Shown here piece after piece: positions 35,320 through 46,085 of a stretch of 64,000 nucleotides of DNA. The stretch's first letter is position 1. Each line of letters opens with the position of its first letter. Under the pieces are notes generated by a model. It did not search any database. It had not been told where the DNA came from and was given only the letters and a program-made list of their open reading frames with translations. The position numbers were made by a program, and so were the translations under genes. Source of the stretch: Melastoma dodecandrum (lineage: Eukaryota; Streptophyta; Magnoliopsida; Myrtales; Melastomataceae); contig JARUPY010000350.1 of assembly GCA_029817715.1 (NCBI GenBank), positions 1 through 64,000 on the forward strand. The letters run 5' to 3'.

Positions 35320-35548
35320 CTGTGCGGCCACAAGAAATTTTCGTGTGGCCGCACGAATGGTGCCCACTAACCACAGAGAGTTCTGTGCGGCCACAAGACA
35401 TTCTTGTGTGGCCGCACGAGTGGCAACCACAAATCCACAGAAGGTTTTGTGCGGCCGCAAGAAATTCTTGTGTGGCCGCACAGACGATACCCTTCCAACC
35501 ACAGAATATTCTGTGCGGGCGCACGACACTTTTGTGTGGCCACACGAC
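35320..35548. repeat. Four tandem GC-rich hairpins between pol and the env-like ORF
   Basis: Four units with a period of about 62 to 65 bp each contain GTGCGGCCAC and, after a loop of about 13 nt, its reverse complement GTGGCCGCAC (units near 35322-35354, 35384-35418, 35449-35483 and 35511-35547). Each would form a stem of about 10 bp in RNA. The last unit has compensating and non-compensating changes. A run of A follows directly. Confidence 0.9.
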
Positions 35549-35905
35549 TTTGCTTAAAAAAAAAAAATTAAAAAAATTAAAAAATCACAAAATCGAATTG
35601 AGATCTTTTCTTTCCTTCGCATTTGCTTTCTATTCTAATATTTGATTTTCTTCTTCTCACAGCAAAAAGGAGGAGACCCCGTCGGCCGTCCAACACCCGC
35701 CCACCCACACCGGCCGATTGCCGAAGTTCCCATCTGAAGCCATCAACTAGGAGCGGTGGGTCTTCTTTTTCCCCTAGGAGTGCCCATCCGAAATCGATCA
35801 CTCGACTTACCCGCGGTTTGTCTTTTTCAACCCACCTCTCTTTAGGATCGCCTAGATTAGGGTTTTTCTCCTTGTTATTGTGTGCTTGGGTGGTTTGGGT
35901 TGCTT

Positions 35906-36987
35906 ATGGCACCTAAGAAGAAGGCGAAATCCATCGAGGAACCTCCCACTAGGGCTAGGGTGAGCTGGAGTTTGTCGGAGGAAGCGGAGGCACGCTACCG
36001 TCAAGCATTGGTAAATCGGACGATTGTCCCGGAACGAGGCCTTGATTATACTCATTCCGGTATGTACGAATTTCGAAACTTAATTGTACAATTTCATTGG
36101 GAGAAGTTGGTAGCATCGCCGAGTTCAATTGTCGTGCCGATTGTGCGTGAATTTTATGCCAATGTTGGTAATGCTGCGAATCCACCGAATGTCGTCCATG
36201 TAAGAGGCAAGTTAGTTCCCTTTAGTGCTGTAGCCATAGCCGAGCTTTATGAACTTCCTAGGATTGAGCGTGATGATTTTCAGGTAGCCTTGGAGGAAGA
36301 TTTTAATTTGGCTGATGTTTTAGAATGTATAACAATTATAGGCTCTATTTGGAAACTGTCTAAAGCGAATAAGCCCTTGGCCCTTCGAAGTAGTGATTTG
36401 TATCCCGAGGCTCGTGTGTGGTTACATTTCATATCTAGCAGGCTTATCCCGGGAACGAACACAATGCATGTTACCAAGGATAGGGCGGTGTTAATCTTTT
36501 GCATTATGGAAGGAAAGCAAATTGACATAGGAGCCTTGATTTATCGCATGCTAACAAAAGCATTGCAGGATCCCAAGCTCGGGATGTGGTTTCCCGCTAC
36601 AGTTTTTGAATTATGCAGACGAGCGGGAGTGATTTGGGATATGAAGGAAGAGTTGCTTCATCCTCCAAAGCCGATTAACGACGCTACCTTGAATAAGATG
36701 ACGCTAGACTTTTATCACAAACATGACGACGACGAAGGTACTATGTCTCAACCCCAAAACCACATAGAGCTAATCCTTCTGATGTTGCAGCATCTTCATC
36801 TACACCAAGCATCGACTTCGCTAACCAGTGGCATCAAATGGACAAATTCATGCGTTATCAAGTTGAGTGCAATCGAAGGTTTGCGGCAGCCTTAAATGTG
36901 GACATCACCGATCTTGACGATCCGTTTGCACCCATCCCATCCAACAATGATGATGACATGAATGATGACTTCGAAGATGATGATTAA
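35906..36987 (+). pseudogene. Athila third ORF, env-like
   Basis: The frame starts at ATG 35906 (MAPKKKAKS, a basic nuclear-localisation-like start) and stays open for over 270 codons. It belongs to the extra protein found between pol and the 3' LTR of Athila elements, often called env-like because of its position; its role is not known. I see no signal peptide or transmembrane segment. Near 36740-36760 the meaningful reading moves to another frame and ends with an acidic tail at the TAA 36985-36987; without the shift the frame ends at 36895 in an unrelated-looking tail. A single-base indel is therefore likely. Confidence 0.8.
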
Positions 36988-38035
36988 GGCACGTCTCATC
37001 TCCCCTTTTCCAATTGTTTCGTTTATTTTTTTTTTAAATTCCTTTACCATCGGGACGATGCTTCGTCTAGGTTTGGGGGGGAATTGCATTTGCATTGTCC
37101 TTAGGATAGATTAGCCGACACCATGAGATTAGTTTTGCATTTTCAATTTTAGGCAGTCGGAGTTGGTATAATTGTGTTCCATGATGTGATTAATTGGTTA
37201 CGATCATAGTTGTGGAAAGATGAGAGTCCGAACTTTGACTTGTGTGAGGTGATAGTGTGTCCTTATCCAAAACTAGGAAGAAATTGTTTTTACGGCTGAA
37301 ACAAGTCCAGATCTCCTAGAGTACATGGCAGTTAGGGAGGAGTAGAGCCACCTTGATATCCTTGTGAAGCGATCCTTTAGGTGAAAAAAAAAAAAAAAAT
37401 TCTTGCCAAGGCTCCGAGTACCGCTGTTCAGGAGAAAAAAAAACGAAATAAAAAAAAAGAAAAAAAAAGAAGAAGAAAGAAAGTTCGAAAAATCAATAAA
37501 ATGCCTGAATAAGTACTTGTGGTGTGAGTCATGATGGTGGTGGCTTGAGTATTAGATCCGAGGGGTGCGTTATCACCTAATGCCTTGGACCAACTGGTTC
37601 GAGAGTCATTGGTCGAAAGCTCGTTACATGAGTCTCCATTATTATCGATAAGACATTTAGAGTCGAGTAAGAGGAAAAAAAAAAGTTGAAAATGTTGTGA
37701 TACCTGGAGCAAGCAGATTGAGGTGTTGGGGTGGTTTTGCAAATCATCTTTCTGAAGTGTGCTATTTGAGTGATGGACTTGTTTTAAGCTGAAAAAGGTG
37801 GTTGTTGAAAATGGTTTTTATGAGATGCTGGTGGAGGATAGGGACATGAGGTTGTCAAAACGCAAGTTGGGTAAGGACAGGAATCTGACTATGCTATTTG
37901 AGTAGCTGATATCTGAGAACAAAGAGTTTGGTTGACGACTCCGACGACCATGATTTGACTTGCATTAGAGTGTTTTAGGTGCATTGTTTTTCTTTTCATT
38001 TTGCTCGGGACTAGCAAAAATTAGGTTTGGGGGTG
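36988..38035 (+). other. Athila 3' untranslated region with A-rich tracts and polypurine tract
   Basis: No ORF is recognisable. A/G-rich runs occur at 37383-37480 and again near 37673-37690. The element's polypurine tract (GGTTTGGGGGTG) ends at 38035, directly before the 3' LTR. A second purine-rich GGTTTGGGGGGGAA at about 37070 resembles it. Confidence 0.7.
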
Positions 38036-39229
38036 TGTTAACTCTAAGAAATTAGAGTTATATGTCTCATTTAGGAGCCTAATTAATGATAGATATCCGA
38101 CATTTATTGGCATATATAGTTAGTTATTATTTTCGGGTTAGTTGTTTTGTTTGGATATGTTTTGCACTTGTGAGGTTCTTTGCAGGAAAAGGGGTTGATA
38201 CGACGGGAAATCTATGTCGAGGAAGACATCTTAAAGGAGGAGTGACAAGACGGTAGATGGTAGAGTTGCCGAGAGGGAAGCTGTGGACAGGAAGTTTCGT
38301 GCAGCCACACGAGGATTTCGTGCAGCCACAAGACGAGAAGATCTTTTTATAATATTTCCAAATCTTTTGGGTATTTTGGGGAAGATTTACCTTACATATA
38401 AAAGGGTTTCAAAACGTCAAACTAGAGGAGAGAGGCGACCTAGACGACGGCTAAGGAAGAGATTGGAGAAGACGATGGAGATTATCCTTTCTTTTATTTT
38501 CTTGTTTCGCTTGTCTGCTAGGATGCTGAACTAAATCTTTTATCTAGGACGGTGATGAACCGACTTGTGTAGTGATTGTCTAAACTCTTTTCGGAATTAA
38601 TTCATGAAGTGTCACATTTGCTTATATTCTCTTGTGCTTAATGCTTGCATATTGGGTTGATCGCCGATTTGTTCGATTTCTTATCCTTTAGTAGACTCGA
38701 GAGAGGAACTTAGGGTTAGAAGAGGGAGAATATAACCTAGGTTAAGTCTGAGAGATCAGATTAACTCAGAGGAGTATAGAGATATACGCTCTTAGGTAAC
38801 CGAGCTAATAATTGGCACTTAAAAGGATTATAGTTGTTCGTGCATCGCTATAGAGATATAGGTTTACGGATAATCTATAATTCATCGTTACAAACTCGAG
38901 AGAGGTCTAACGAACAAAATAATTGTGGTAAGTAAACGGGAAACTGAGAGAATTGAGGAAGAGAGAGTGCCGATGATTCACGAACGATAGGGGATTCATA
39001 GTCCTAGGTTTTTTCTCATCCATTGATCTATTCTACACTTGTTTTTATTTAGTTATTACTTTCATTCTTGAATCAAATCTTTTAAACAATTAAATCTTCA
39101 CTGGCTAGATTAAGACTTGTTAGATTGATAATAGGCAAACTATTCTGAACAATCTCTGTGGGAACGACTTTTACTCACTACTTTATTACTTGTGCGACCC
39201 GTATACTTGCGTGTGCGTTTCTGCGAACA
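38036..39229 (+). repeat. Athila 3' LTR
   Basis: The 1194-bp LTR runs from TGTTAACT to GCGAACA. It contains a 21-bp tandem duplication around TTTCGTGCAGCCACA (about 38297-38338) that the 5' LTR lacks. Confidence 0.95.
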
Positions 39230-39867
39230 GCCTCCATATCAGAGCACGATTGCTTCTCAAATCCACTGCTACAGCACACCATATTGTTAAGGTCCTTCCC
39301 AGTGAAACCGACGTTCCGCTTGCCACCAGATATATGTGCAAATAAACGGAAAATGCCACATTGTAGAATACCAACGTTCAACATACTTCTCACGGCGGAA
39401 TTGTCACCGTCAGAGGGGTTCCTATTTTGTTTGGGGAAGCATGTGAGTGTATTTGGAACCAAATCGTGATTGTTGTCAAGGCAGACAACATCGATGCACC
39501 AACGATCACGGGTTAACGTGAGCTTAAAAGATGCAGGACAACCAAATCTGCCGGTGCTCCGATAACATAATACATCTCCTTCATCTGCACACCGACGCAT
39601 GGTTCTTTCGCGACTACAAACCCACCTGTACATTACGTACTATCCACTTGCCCGTTTTCGACAATCATGTTTACGAAAAGAGAACCCTTTGACCGTTGCG
39701 TAGATTTTGAAGAAGGTATCGGCATTTCCTGAGGTGTCAAATACGAGCCCCATCATTTCGTTCACCGTCATACCTCTCACGGTCTTCCAACTGGAAATTA
39801 GCCTCTCCGGCAAACGCGGTGTCACTTTCATTACTTGTTTTTTTGGATAGGGGAACTCCTCAGGCAC
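39230..39867 (-). pseudogene. MULE-A transposase, amino part
   Basis: Minus-strand reading from 39867 gives a FAR1-type DNA-binding region: a start near MPEEFPYPKKQ, then DTFFKIYATVKGFSFRKHD, a stop near 39640, then MYRWVCSRE, GCPASFKLTLTRDRW and LDNNHDLVPN. The FAR1 zinc-binding Cys and His positions (Cys in VCSRE and GCPAS, His in NNHD) are present. The frame then reaches the Athila insertion at GCCTC and resumes at 28512. FAR1 domains are the transposase-derived DNA-binding module of FHY3/FAR1 proteins; the neighbouring Ulp1 remnant and MULE-type core make this a transposon gene rather than a host FAR1 gene. Confidence 0.8.
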
Positions 39868-40185
39868 TTCCTTTGCTCGCTATGTAGGGAAGAAAACATC
39901 AGTTATGTGCTGCCATTTTGGGGTGTCAAATGTCGTTATTTACTTGTCCTTTCCTTTGACATGGTAGGGTGGCTAAGGGGGCCACGACTAATTACATGGT
40001 TGAAGAGGGAATAAACCATAAGTGTAAAAAAAATTCATATGGAATGCCATTCCGGAGAAACCTTTTGCGGGAGAGAGTACATGTGCTCTATAAAGGGACA
40101 TATTTCTGGCACACCAACCATATCCCAAATCCCAAATCCCGTGTCCCCTTTCCATTTCATCCGTATAAAAACAATTCCTTCATCC
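39868..40185. promoter_or_regulatory. Shared upstream region of the transposase and orphan gene A
   Basis: The two genes diverge from this 318-bp interval. A TATA box (CTATAAAGG, about 40089-40097) lies about 95 bp before the ATG of the orphan gene. Copy B has a related box (TATATAAAGG at about 51531) in the same context. Confidence 0.5.
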
Positions 40186-41261
40186 ATGAATGTCCCGACA
40201 GTGTTCATCAATCCATCACACCTCTACATCAAGCTGACGGAAGAGTATCCTACGGAGTGTAAAAGTGCGGCGCGTCTGACAGTCGTCGTTCCAACCCATG
40301 ACACTTCCCTCCGAAATGCCATGGCGCGGGAGATGACCGTGCAAGTCAGGATGCCCGTCGACTTCCATAGGTCGTCAGGTATGTCTGCTTGGCCAGGACT
40401 TCTCAGGGAAGTCCTGAAGGCAAAACTCGAAGAAATAGGAGTGGTGGACATGGAAAGTTGTCGCGAGGGTATGCTTCACGCCCTTTGCAATGTGGAGGTC
40501 CTCAGGTTATGAAGCTTGCCGTTGGAAGGCACACATATAGTATGTCGATTGACATTCCGAGGCTTCACATGATCACCGCAGTTGCAACAGGAAAAGACGT
40601 CCAGGTCCTAGCGGGGTTGGATATCGTGGAATCCGCCGACCAGTGGATGTTCTGCACATATCCAGTTGGGGGCCTGGATATGTCAATGTGCGACACGGAC
40701 ATGCACGAGGAAGGAAGGCAGAAATTGAACATCCTATTGTACAGTACCGTAGATTCAAGGACGGACATTGATGGACCACCGAAAGTGGTTGGGGCAGTGT
40801 GGGGCATAGTCTGTCGACAACCGAGCCGCATGCTGATCGTTTTAGGACCAGGTTATCATATTGAAAGCCCCATGGAAGCAATCGCTGCACTGTATGATTT
40901 GGAAGATTTCTATGTTTGCGATGGCTCGCATGGCGGACTTTGGTTCTTATGGAAAGCTGATGACATAAGCCTCAACAACTTTGAGGACGACGCGGAGGTC
41001 CCTGGTCTCATCGTGGTAAATTTCCGGATTCAAAGTACATATTTTTTTGTAATTTCGTCAACTAACACCTATTTCATCACAATATACGAAGGATTTCCCG
41101 TCGAACAACTAGATCACGCATATTCCCCCATTGAAAGATGCGTCTTCAAAGTGCCTAGTTGCCACATGGAAGGGTACGTCGTCCCTTATGAAGTCGTATT
41201 TCCAGTTGGTCATGTTTATACGCCTCGTTTGTTTAGGGTTGAGGGAGTGGCTTCTGTTTAA
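40186..41261 (+). pseudogene. Orphan MULE-linked protein, copy A
   Basis: I do not recognise this family. The reading starts at ATG 40186 (MNVPTVFINPSHLYIKLTE) and continues in that frame to 40512. A frameshift near 40500 moves it to the frame that carries TYSMSIDIPRLHMITAV, LNILLYSTVDS, LIVLGPGYHIE-like blocks and DGSHGGLWFLWK. A probable phase-0 intron follows (GTAAATTTCC near 41017 to an AAG at about 41093), and exon 2 reads GFPVEQLDHAY to YTPRLFRVEGV, stopping early compared with copy B. There is no membrane segment, zinc finger or protease motif. Two relatives lie at 51700-53768 and 55050-55960. It is divergent to the MULE-A transposase, so an accessory transposon gene or a captured host gene are both possible. 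Confidence 0.6.
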
Positions 41262-42029
41262 ATGCATCATTCCTGGTCCAGACTTGGACATCATTTTTTT
41301 TTGTATGTGTTGCAGCACACAAATATTTATCTGTTCCGGTAGCATCGGGAAGGTGGTCTTGAAGTGTTTTAAGAACTTGCATTAATACCAAGTCGTGAAA
41401 CTGGAGGCCTCCTTAGTCTCCACGTGTTCTCTTCACCGACAGTATGAAACGTTTGGCAATACGTCGATTAAGTTGCAGCTCTGAGGTTGAATCATCGTCA
41501 CGATAGTACAATAAGCGGGTTAATCCTTAACTTACCTACTTAAACCACGCCACGAAACTCCTCGGTTTCTTCCTCTTTTCATCTCCATCCAAAGCATCGT
41601 CTCGATTTCATCTACCCTCGCGTTACGCTGGCGATCCATTCTCCAATAAAACAGCAGGAAAAAGTTCAGGTCCAACTATACCACTGAGATTTCCAATTAC
41701 ACGTCAGACAGACAAAAAGCAAGCCTTCCTACGATGGATGTGACTTCAACTTCTGAGAGGGAAATGGAGTATTAATTATGTGGATGTGATCTTCTCAACC
41801 GGAAGAAGCCTTATGTGTAATCGACCGTGACATAAAAATACTGTGTAACACTGACATCCCCGAAACCCCTGTAGACAAATGTGGAATAGGCTTACAGGAG
41901 GTATCACATGTCATAAGAAGAAAATTTTCAATAAAGCGTAACTTCACGTACACGGCCCTTATGACATAGGTCCGTCGTCCAACGGAAAGGCCTGACGTGT
42001 TTGGGAAGAAAAGAAGGAAATGAAAGGAA

Positions 42030-43350
42030 GGGAAAGGCTAACGTCCCGTGCGTGGAACGTCCCCCGCATTGTACTAATTTCGACCCTGATTTAGTACAAT
42101 GTACTAACACCAATTAGTACATTTGTTATTACTAACGATGTACTAACAACAGTGTTAGTACAATGTACTAATTGGTACTATTTTTGTACTAGTACAGTTA
42201 GTACAATGTACTAATGGTCACTGTTTTTGTACTAGTACAGTTAGTACAATGTACAAAACTTTTTTAGTATATTACAGGTGTACTAATTGGTACAAAACAG
42301 TAACAGTGATTTTTAGTACAATGTACTAACCATTACTAGTACAAAAACAGTGACCATTAGTACATTGTACTAACACTGTAGCTAGTAAATCGTTATTAAT
42401 TACAAGTGTACTAATGGTTACTGTTTTTTGTACTAGGACATTAAGTACAATGTACTAATGTGTACTCTTTTTGTATTATTACAATTAGTACATTGTACTA
42501 ATGGTACTGTTTTTGTACTAGTACAGTTAGTACAATGTACTAATGGTTACTGTTTTTGTACTAGTAATGGTTAGTACTTTGTACTAAAAATCACAGTTAC
42601 TGTTTTGTACCAATTAGTAAACCTGTAATGTACTAACAATGTACTAACAAATTTTGTACAATGTACTAACCATTACTAGTACAAAAACAGTAACCATTAG
42701 TACATTGTACTAACTGTACTAGTACAAAAACAGTACCCATTAGTACATTGTACTAACTGTACTAGTACAAAAACAGTACCCATTAGTACATTGTACTAAC
42801 TGTACTAGTACAAAAACAGTAACCATTAGTACAATGTACTAACTGTACTAGTACAAAAACAGTAACCATTAGTACAATGTACTAACTGTACTAGTACTAA
42901 AACAGTAACCATTAGTACATTGTACTAACTGTACTAGTACTAAAACAGTAACCATTAGTACACTTGTAATTACTGACGATGTACTAGCTACAGTGTTAGT
43001 ACATTGTACTACTAGTCACTGTTTTTGTCCGAGTAATGGTTAGTACATTGTACTAAAAATCACTGTTACTGTTTTGTACCAATTAGTACACCTGTAATGT
43101 ACTAAAAATACACTAAAAAAGTTTTGTACATTGTACTAACTGTACTGGTACAAAAACAGTGACCATTAGTACATTGTACTAATTGTACTAGTACAAAAAC
43201 AGTACTCATTAGTACATTATACTAACACTGTAGTTAGTACATCGTTAATAATAACAAGTGTACTAATTGATGTTAATACATTGTACTAAATTAGAGTCGA
43301 AATTAGTACAATGCGGGGGACGTCGCACGCACGGGACGTTAGCCGCTCCC
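42030..43350. mobile_element. Foldback MULE (non-autonomous) made of palindromic TACTA arrays
   Basis: The ends are inverted repeats: GGGAAAGGCTAACGTCCCGT at the left and its near complement at the right, followed inward by CGTCCCCCGCATTGTACTAA. The flanks TGAAAGGAA (42021-42029) and TTAAAGGAA (43351-43359) form a 9-bp target duplication with one mismatch, typical of Mutator elements. Copy B of the duplicated segment has the uninterrupted site TGAAAGGAAAGG at 54708. Inside, both arms consist of repeated near-palindromes (TTAGTACATTGTACTAA) spaced by CTAGTACAAAAACAGT units. There is no ORF. The outer motif resembles that of the MULE at 44431. Confidence 0.85.
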
Positions 43351-43359
43351 TTAAAGGAA

Positions 43360-44430
43360 AGGACAAGACGCTTCCCCAAAGATCTTCCCCTCCGATCATT
43401 AAAAATCTTTTCGCCTTCTACATTAGGTTCCTTTAATTTCTTATAAATCCAAACACAACTGGCGAGACTTGTGAATTAGTGGGACCACAATAATGATTTT
43501 TAAAATTAGTTTAAGTTGAGATTATAAATAAATATTTTATCATTAAAAATGAGTACGCAACGATGACACTTTCCATAATTGCTTTACTAGCGACAAACAA
43601 ACGACATACGTGTTAAGAACGCGCCGCATGCCTATTTATTTTCGAATTTAAACATTTCAAATTACCCGTCAACTTATCCGTCTCCCCTCTTCTTGATCTT
43701 TTCGATCGCCGTTATTTGAGTTTGGGAACTCGCGGAGGAATTTTGGTTATCTGGGCATCCGCTGATGTGTCGCTGACCATTTTGGGGGCGGGATCGACAG
43801 CATCCATGGGCTTATCATTGTAAGTTCACATACTTGTAACGTATGTATGTTTTAAAATGGTGAACTTAACGTCGACACTTAAATTGTGGGACAGAGACTC
43901 CAATCGGTAGGAATGCTGAAGGATGACTGTTCTCTTGGCGGGCCATGGTGGACGCATCCCACGTATGACTGCGGGGTCTTGGGGACTTCTTTTCTTGCAC
44001 CTTGTCGATTTGTTTATTGCCAACGTCTTGGGGACTTTCTGACCTTCCCTCCCTTCCTTGTAGGCTGATGCTCTTTCCTTCCCCAGATGGTCGCATCATT
44101 TCAGGAAACCTGTCGCTTAACCCTTCTCGCCTATCTTCCCGCCTATTTCTTGTTCATCTAAATCACCAATATAATTAGGTTCTGTTTGATTTACATATGT
44201 CAAAGAGATTGGTGTACGCTTGACCAAATCTTATCTAATCATGGTTTACATGATTTCCAACACAACACGAGGAGGGAAGGTTATGGGTTTTTGTCAGCTA
44301 CCAAAGCGTAACCATAACATCCCGTAACCCTTGGCGGTAAATGTAGACTCACGCCTTTCCGAAAATCAGCCACTTCAGTGCCGTTACCATTATCTGTTTC
44401 TTTTTTTTTTGGAAGAGGGGAACTCCTTTA
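43360..44430. other. Unassigned, about 1.1 kb
   Basis: No gene is recognisable. The last 50 bp or so (TTTCTTTTTTTTTTTGGAAG, then AGGGGAACTCC) resemble the sequence just left of 39853 in copy A, which belongs to the MULE-A transposase start. The left boundary of copy B therefore lies here. The rest, including a GC-rich patch at 43680-44100, has no clear counterpart. Confidence 0.4.
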
Positions 44431-45198
44431 GGAAGCGGCTAACGGTACGTGCACGTAACCGTTACGTAGTTTACTAATTAATACTAACGAAAAGTAGTAA
44501 ATTTTACTAAAAGTTGACCGTTACTAATTAATACTAAAAAAGTCAACGCATATTTAGTAAAAAAATGTAGTAAAATTTACTACTTTTCGGTCAACTTTTA
44601 GTAAAGTCAACGCAAACTTAGTAAAAAAGTATGGAAATTTTACTACTTTTTCACTATTCATTCCAGTTCAAGTTTACTACTTTTGCGCTGACTTTACTAA
44701 AATATTTCCGTTAGTAACGTCAACGCAGAAGTAGTAAAAAAAGTAGTAAAATTTACTCCTTTTTTTACAAATTTTGCGTTGACTTTACTATTTTTTTTCA
44801 TATTTTAGTAAAGTCAAACCAGTTTTTGTAAAAGGAGTAAAATTTACTACCTTTTTTACTACTTCTGCGTTGACGTTACTAACGGAAATGTTTTAGTAAA
44901 GTCAGCGCAAGGTTAATAAAAAACGTAGTAAATTTTACTACTTTTTACTGTACGAATTATGCCGATAATTAGTAACTGTTTACTAATTCTGGCGATTTTT
45001 TAGTAAAAAACTCTTCCTCTTAGTAAATTTTACTAATTTTGAGTTGTTTTTACTAAAAAAAGTAGTAAACTGTTACTAAAAAATGAAGGCGTTTACTAAC
45101 AAATTTACTACTTTGAACAGTGTTTTCGAACCTAACTCCGAACCTATTTATGTTGTGAAATTACCTCTCTACCCTGGTTACGACACTTATTACTAATT
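44431..45198 (+). repeat. MULE left terminal inverted repeat, 768 bp
   Basis: It is the near-perfect inverse of 50553-51321, ending inside at CGACACTTATTACTAATT. It is built of short motifs in both orientations: TTTACTACTTTT, AGTAAAATTTACTAC, TAGTAATTTTACT and GTCAACGCA. Several internal stretches are themselves palindromic. Confidence 0.95.
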
Positions 45199-45222
45199 CT
45201 GGAGGACCGAAGTCGTCATTTC

Positions 45223-45800
45223 GTTCGTAGCCTTAGTAACCGACTTTTCCTTTCCGGCTGCCGTCCCCTCCGCGGTCCGCTTCCCTTTCCGGCCGCCGTT
45301 AGTGGTGTTGCGGATCAACTTCGCCATCGGCTTTCCTGCAAGTTCCCCCGGTTCCGCTCTGCAGTACGTGTTTTCGCGTGTGATTAGGGTTTGGGTTGGT
45401 GGTTGGCGTCGTCATTTGTTTGGGTGTGGGTGTTGGTTGTCGTTGTTAGTCCTCCCGAGTTGTTTTTTTTGTGTCCTCGTGCTGATTTGGGTCGTGCTTG
45501 GGTTTTACTTGGAGTCGGCTTTCCGTTCGTAGCATTGGTAACTTCCCGGCGATCGTCCCTTCCTACTGCGCGTTCCTTTACGGCCGCCGTCTGTGGTGTT
45601 GCCGATGAACTTCGCCATCGGCTCTTCTGGAAGTTCCCCCGCTTCCGCTTTGCGTACCTTGTTTTCGCGTGTCCTTAGGGTTTGGGTTGGTGGTGGGCGT
45701 CGTCATTTGTTTGGGTGTGGGTGTTGGCCGTCTCCCGTATCATCCTCCTGAGTTGTTCTTTGTGGGTACTCGTGCTGAGTTGGCCCATGCTTGGGTTCTA
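45223..45800. repeat. Tandem duplication of about 300 bp upstream of the Ulp1 gene
   Basis: A block with TTCGTTCGTAGC, TCCGGCNGCCGT, AACTTCGCCATCGGCT, AAGTTCCCCCGSTTCCGCT, GTTTTCGCGTGTNNTTAGGG and TTTGGGTTGGTGG recurs at about 45523. It lies between the TIR and the first ATG and is probably promoter or 5' leader of the protease gene. Confidence 0.8.
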
Positions 45801-46085
45801 GTTGGTCTGGGTCTGTGCCGGTAAGCGTGTACCTGGGACTGGGAATGGTTTGCTTGTTATGGAAGAGTTTGGTGAAAGCACAATCTGGTTTGATTTGGTT
45901 CGGTTTGCGTTGGTTCGGTATTGATCTGCTTTGGCTTTTCCTTTCCTTCGTGTTATGCTTTTGGATTTGGTTTGTTTTCTGGGCGTGTAGTTAGAGTGGG
46001 GTCCGATGTTCATTTCGTTTGATGTTAATTTGATATGCATTTGGGATGCAATGTGAACCGCGACTGAGATTTTGGAAGTGCAGAT

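Larger units (their letters stand above)
28513..39229 (+). mobile_element. Athila-lineage Ty3/gypsy LTR retrotransposon, near complete
   Basis: The element is 10,717 bp, flanked by a perfect 5-bp target duplication GCCTC (28508-28512 and 39230-39234). It has LTRs of 1179 and 1194 bp, a tRNA-Asp-type primer site, one long gag-pol frame, a separate env-like ORF and a purine tract. The gag motif LRLFPFSLRDKA, the protease DLGAS and the third ORF place it in Athila. It sits inside the MULE-A transposase gene on the opposite strand. High LTR similarity indicates a fairly recent insertion. Two gag-pol stops and one frameshift in the third ORF inactivate it. Confidence 0.95.
39838..42029. repeat. 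Segmental duplication, copy A
   Basis: This block is repeated at 51322-54716 (copy B), including the promoter, orphan gene and about 770 bp of downstream sequence up to GAAATGAAAGGAA. Similarity at the left edge (GGGGAACTCCT near 39853) continues in copy B at 44417-44430 on the other side of the MULE insertion. Copy A has lost some sequence near the end of the orphan gene relative to copy B. Confidence 0.8.

Noticed and set aside
35320..35548. Hairpin array as a CRISPR-like repeat
   Set aside because: The genome is eukaryotic, units are palindromic modules inside a retrotransposon, and spacers are not unique sequences of constant length.
35906..36895. A true retroviral envelope protein
   Set aside because: No signal peptide, transmembrane segment or cleavage site is visible; only the position recalls env.
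39230..39867. Host FAR1/FHY3 transcription factor
   Set aside because: The reading continues into a MULE transposase core with many stops, beside an Ulp1 remnant. It is transposon sequence.
40900..40960. GGLWFLW motif as a LINE endonuclease
   Set aside because: LINE proteins have a loosely similar GGLA-type motif, but none of the other endonuclease or LINE RT motifs is present and the motif context differs.
42060..43300. TACTA array as centromeric or other satellite DNA
   Set aside because: The repeats are in inverted arms with defined ends and a 9-bp target duplication, and a paralogous site lacks the array. It is an inserted element.
43826..44099. Minus-strand frames as a small gene
   Set aside because: Overlapping short frames with no motif and no support from splice sites or a relative.
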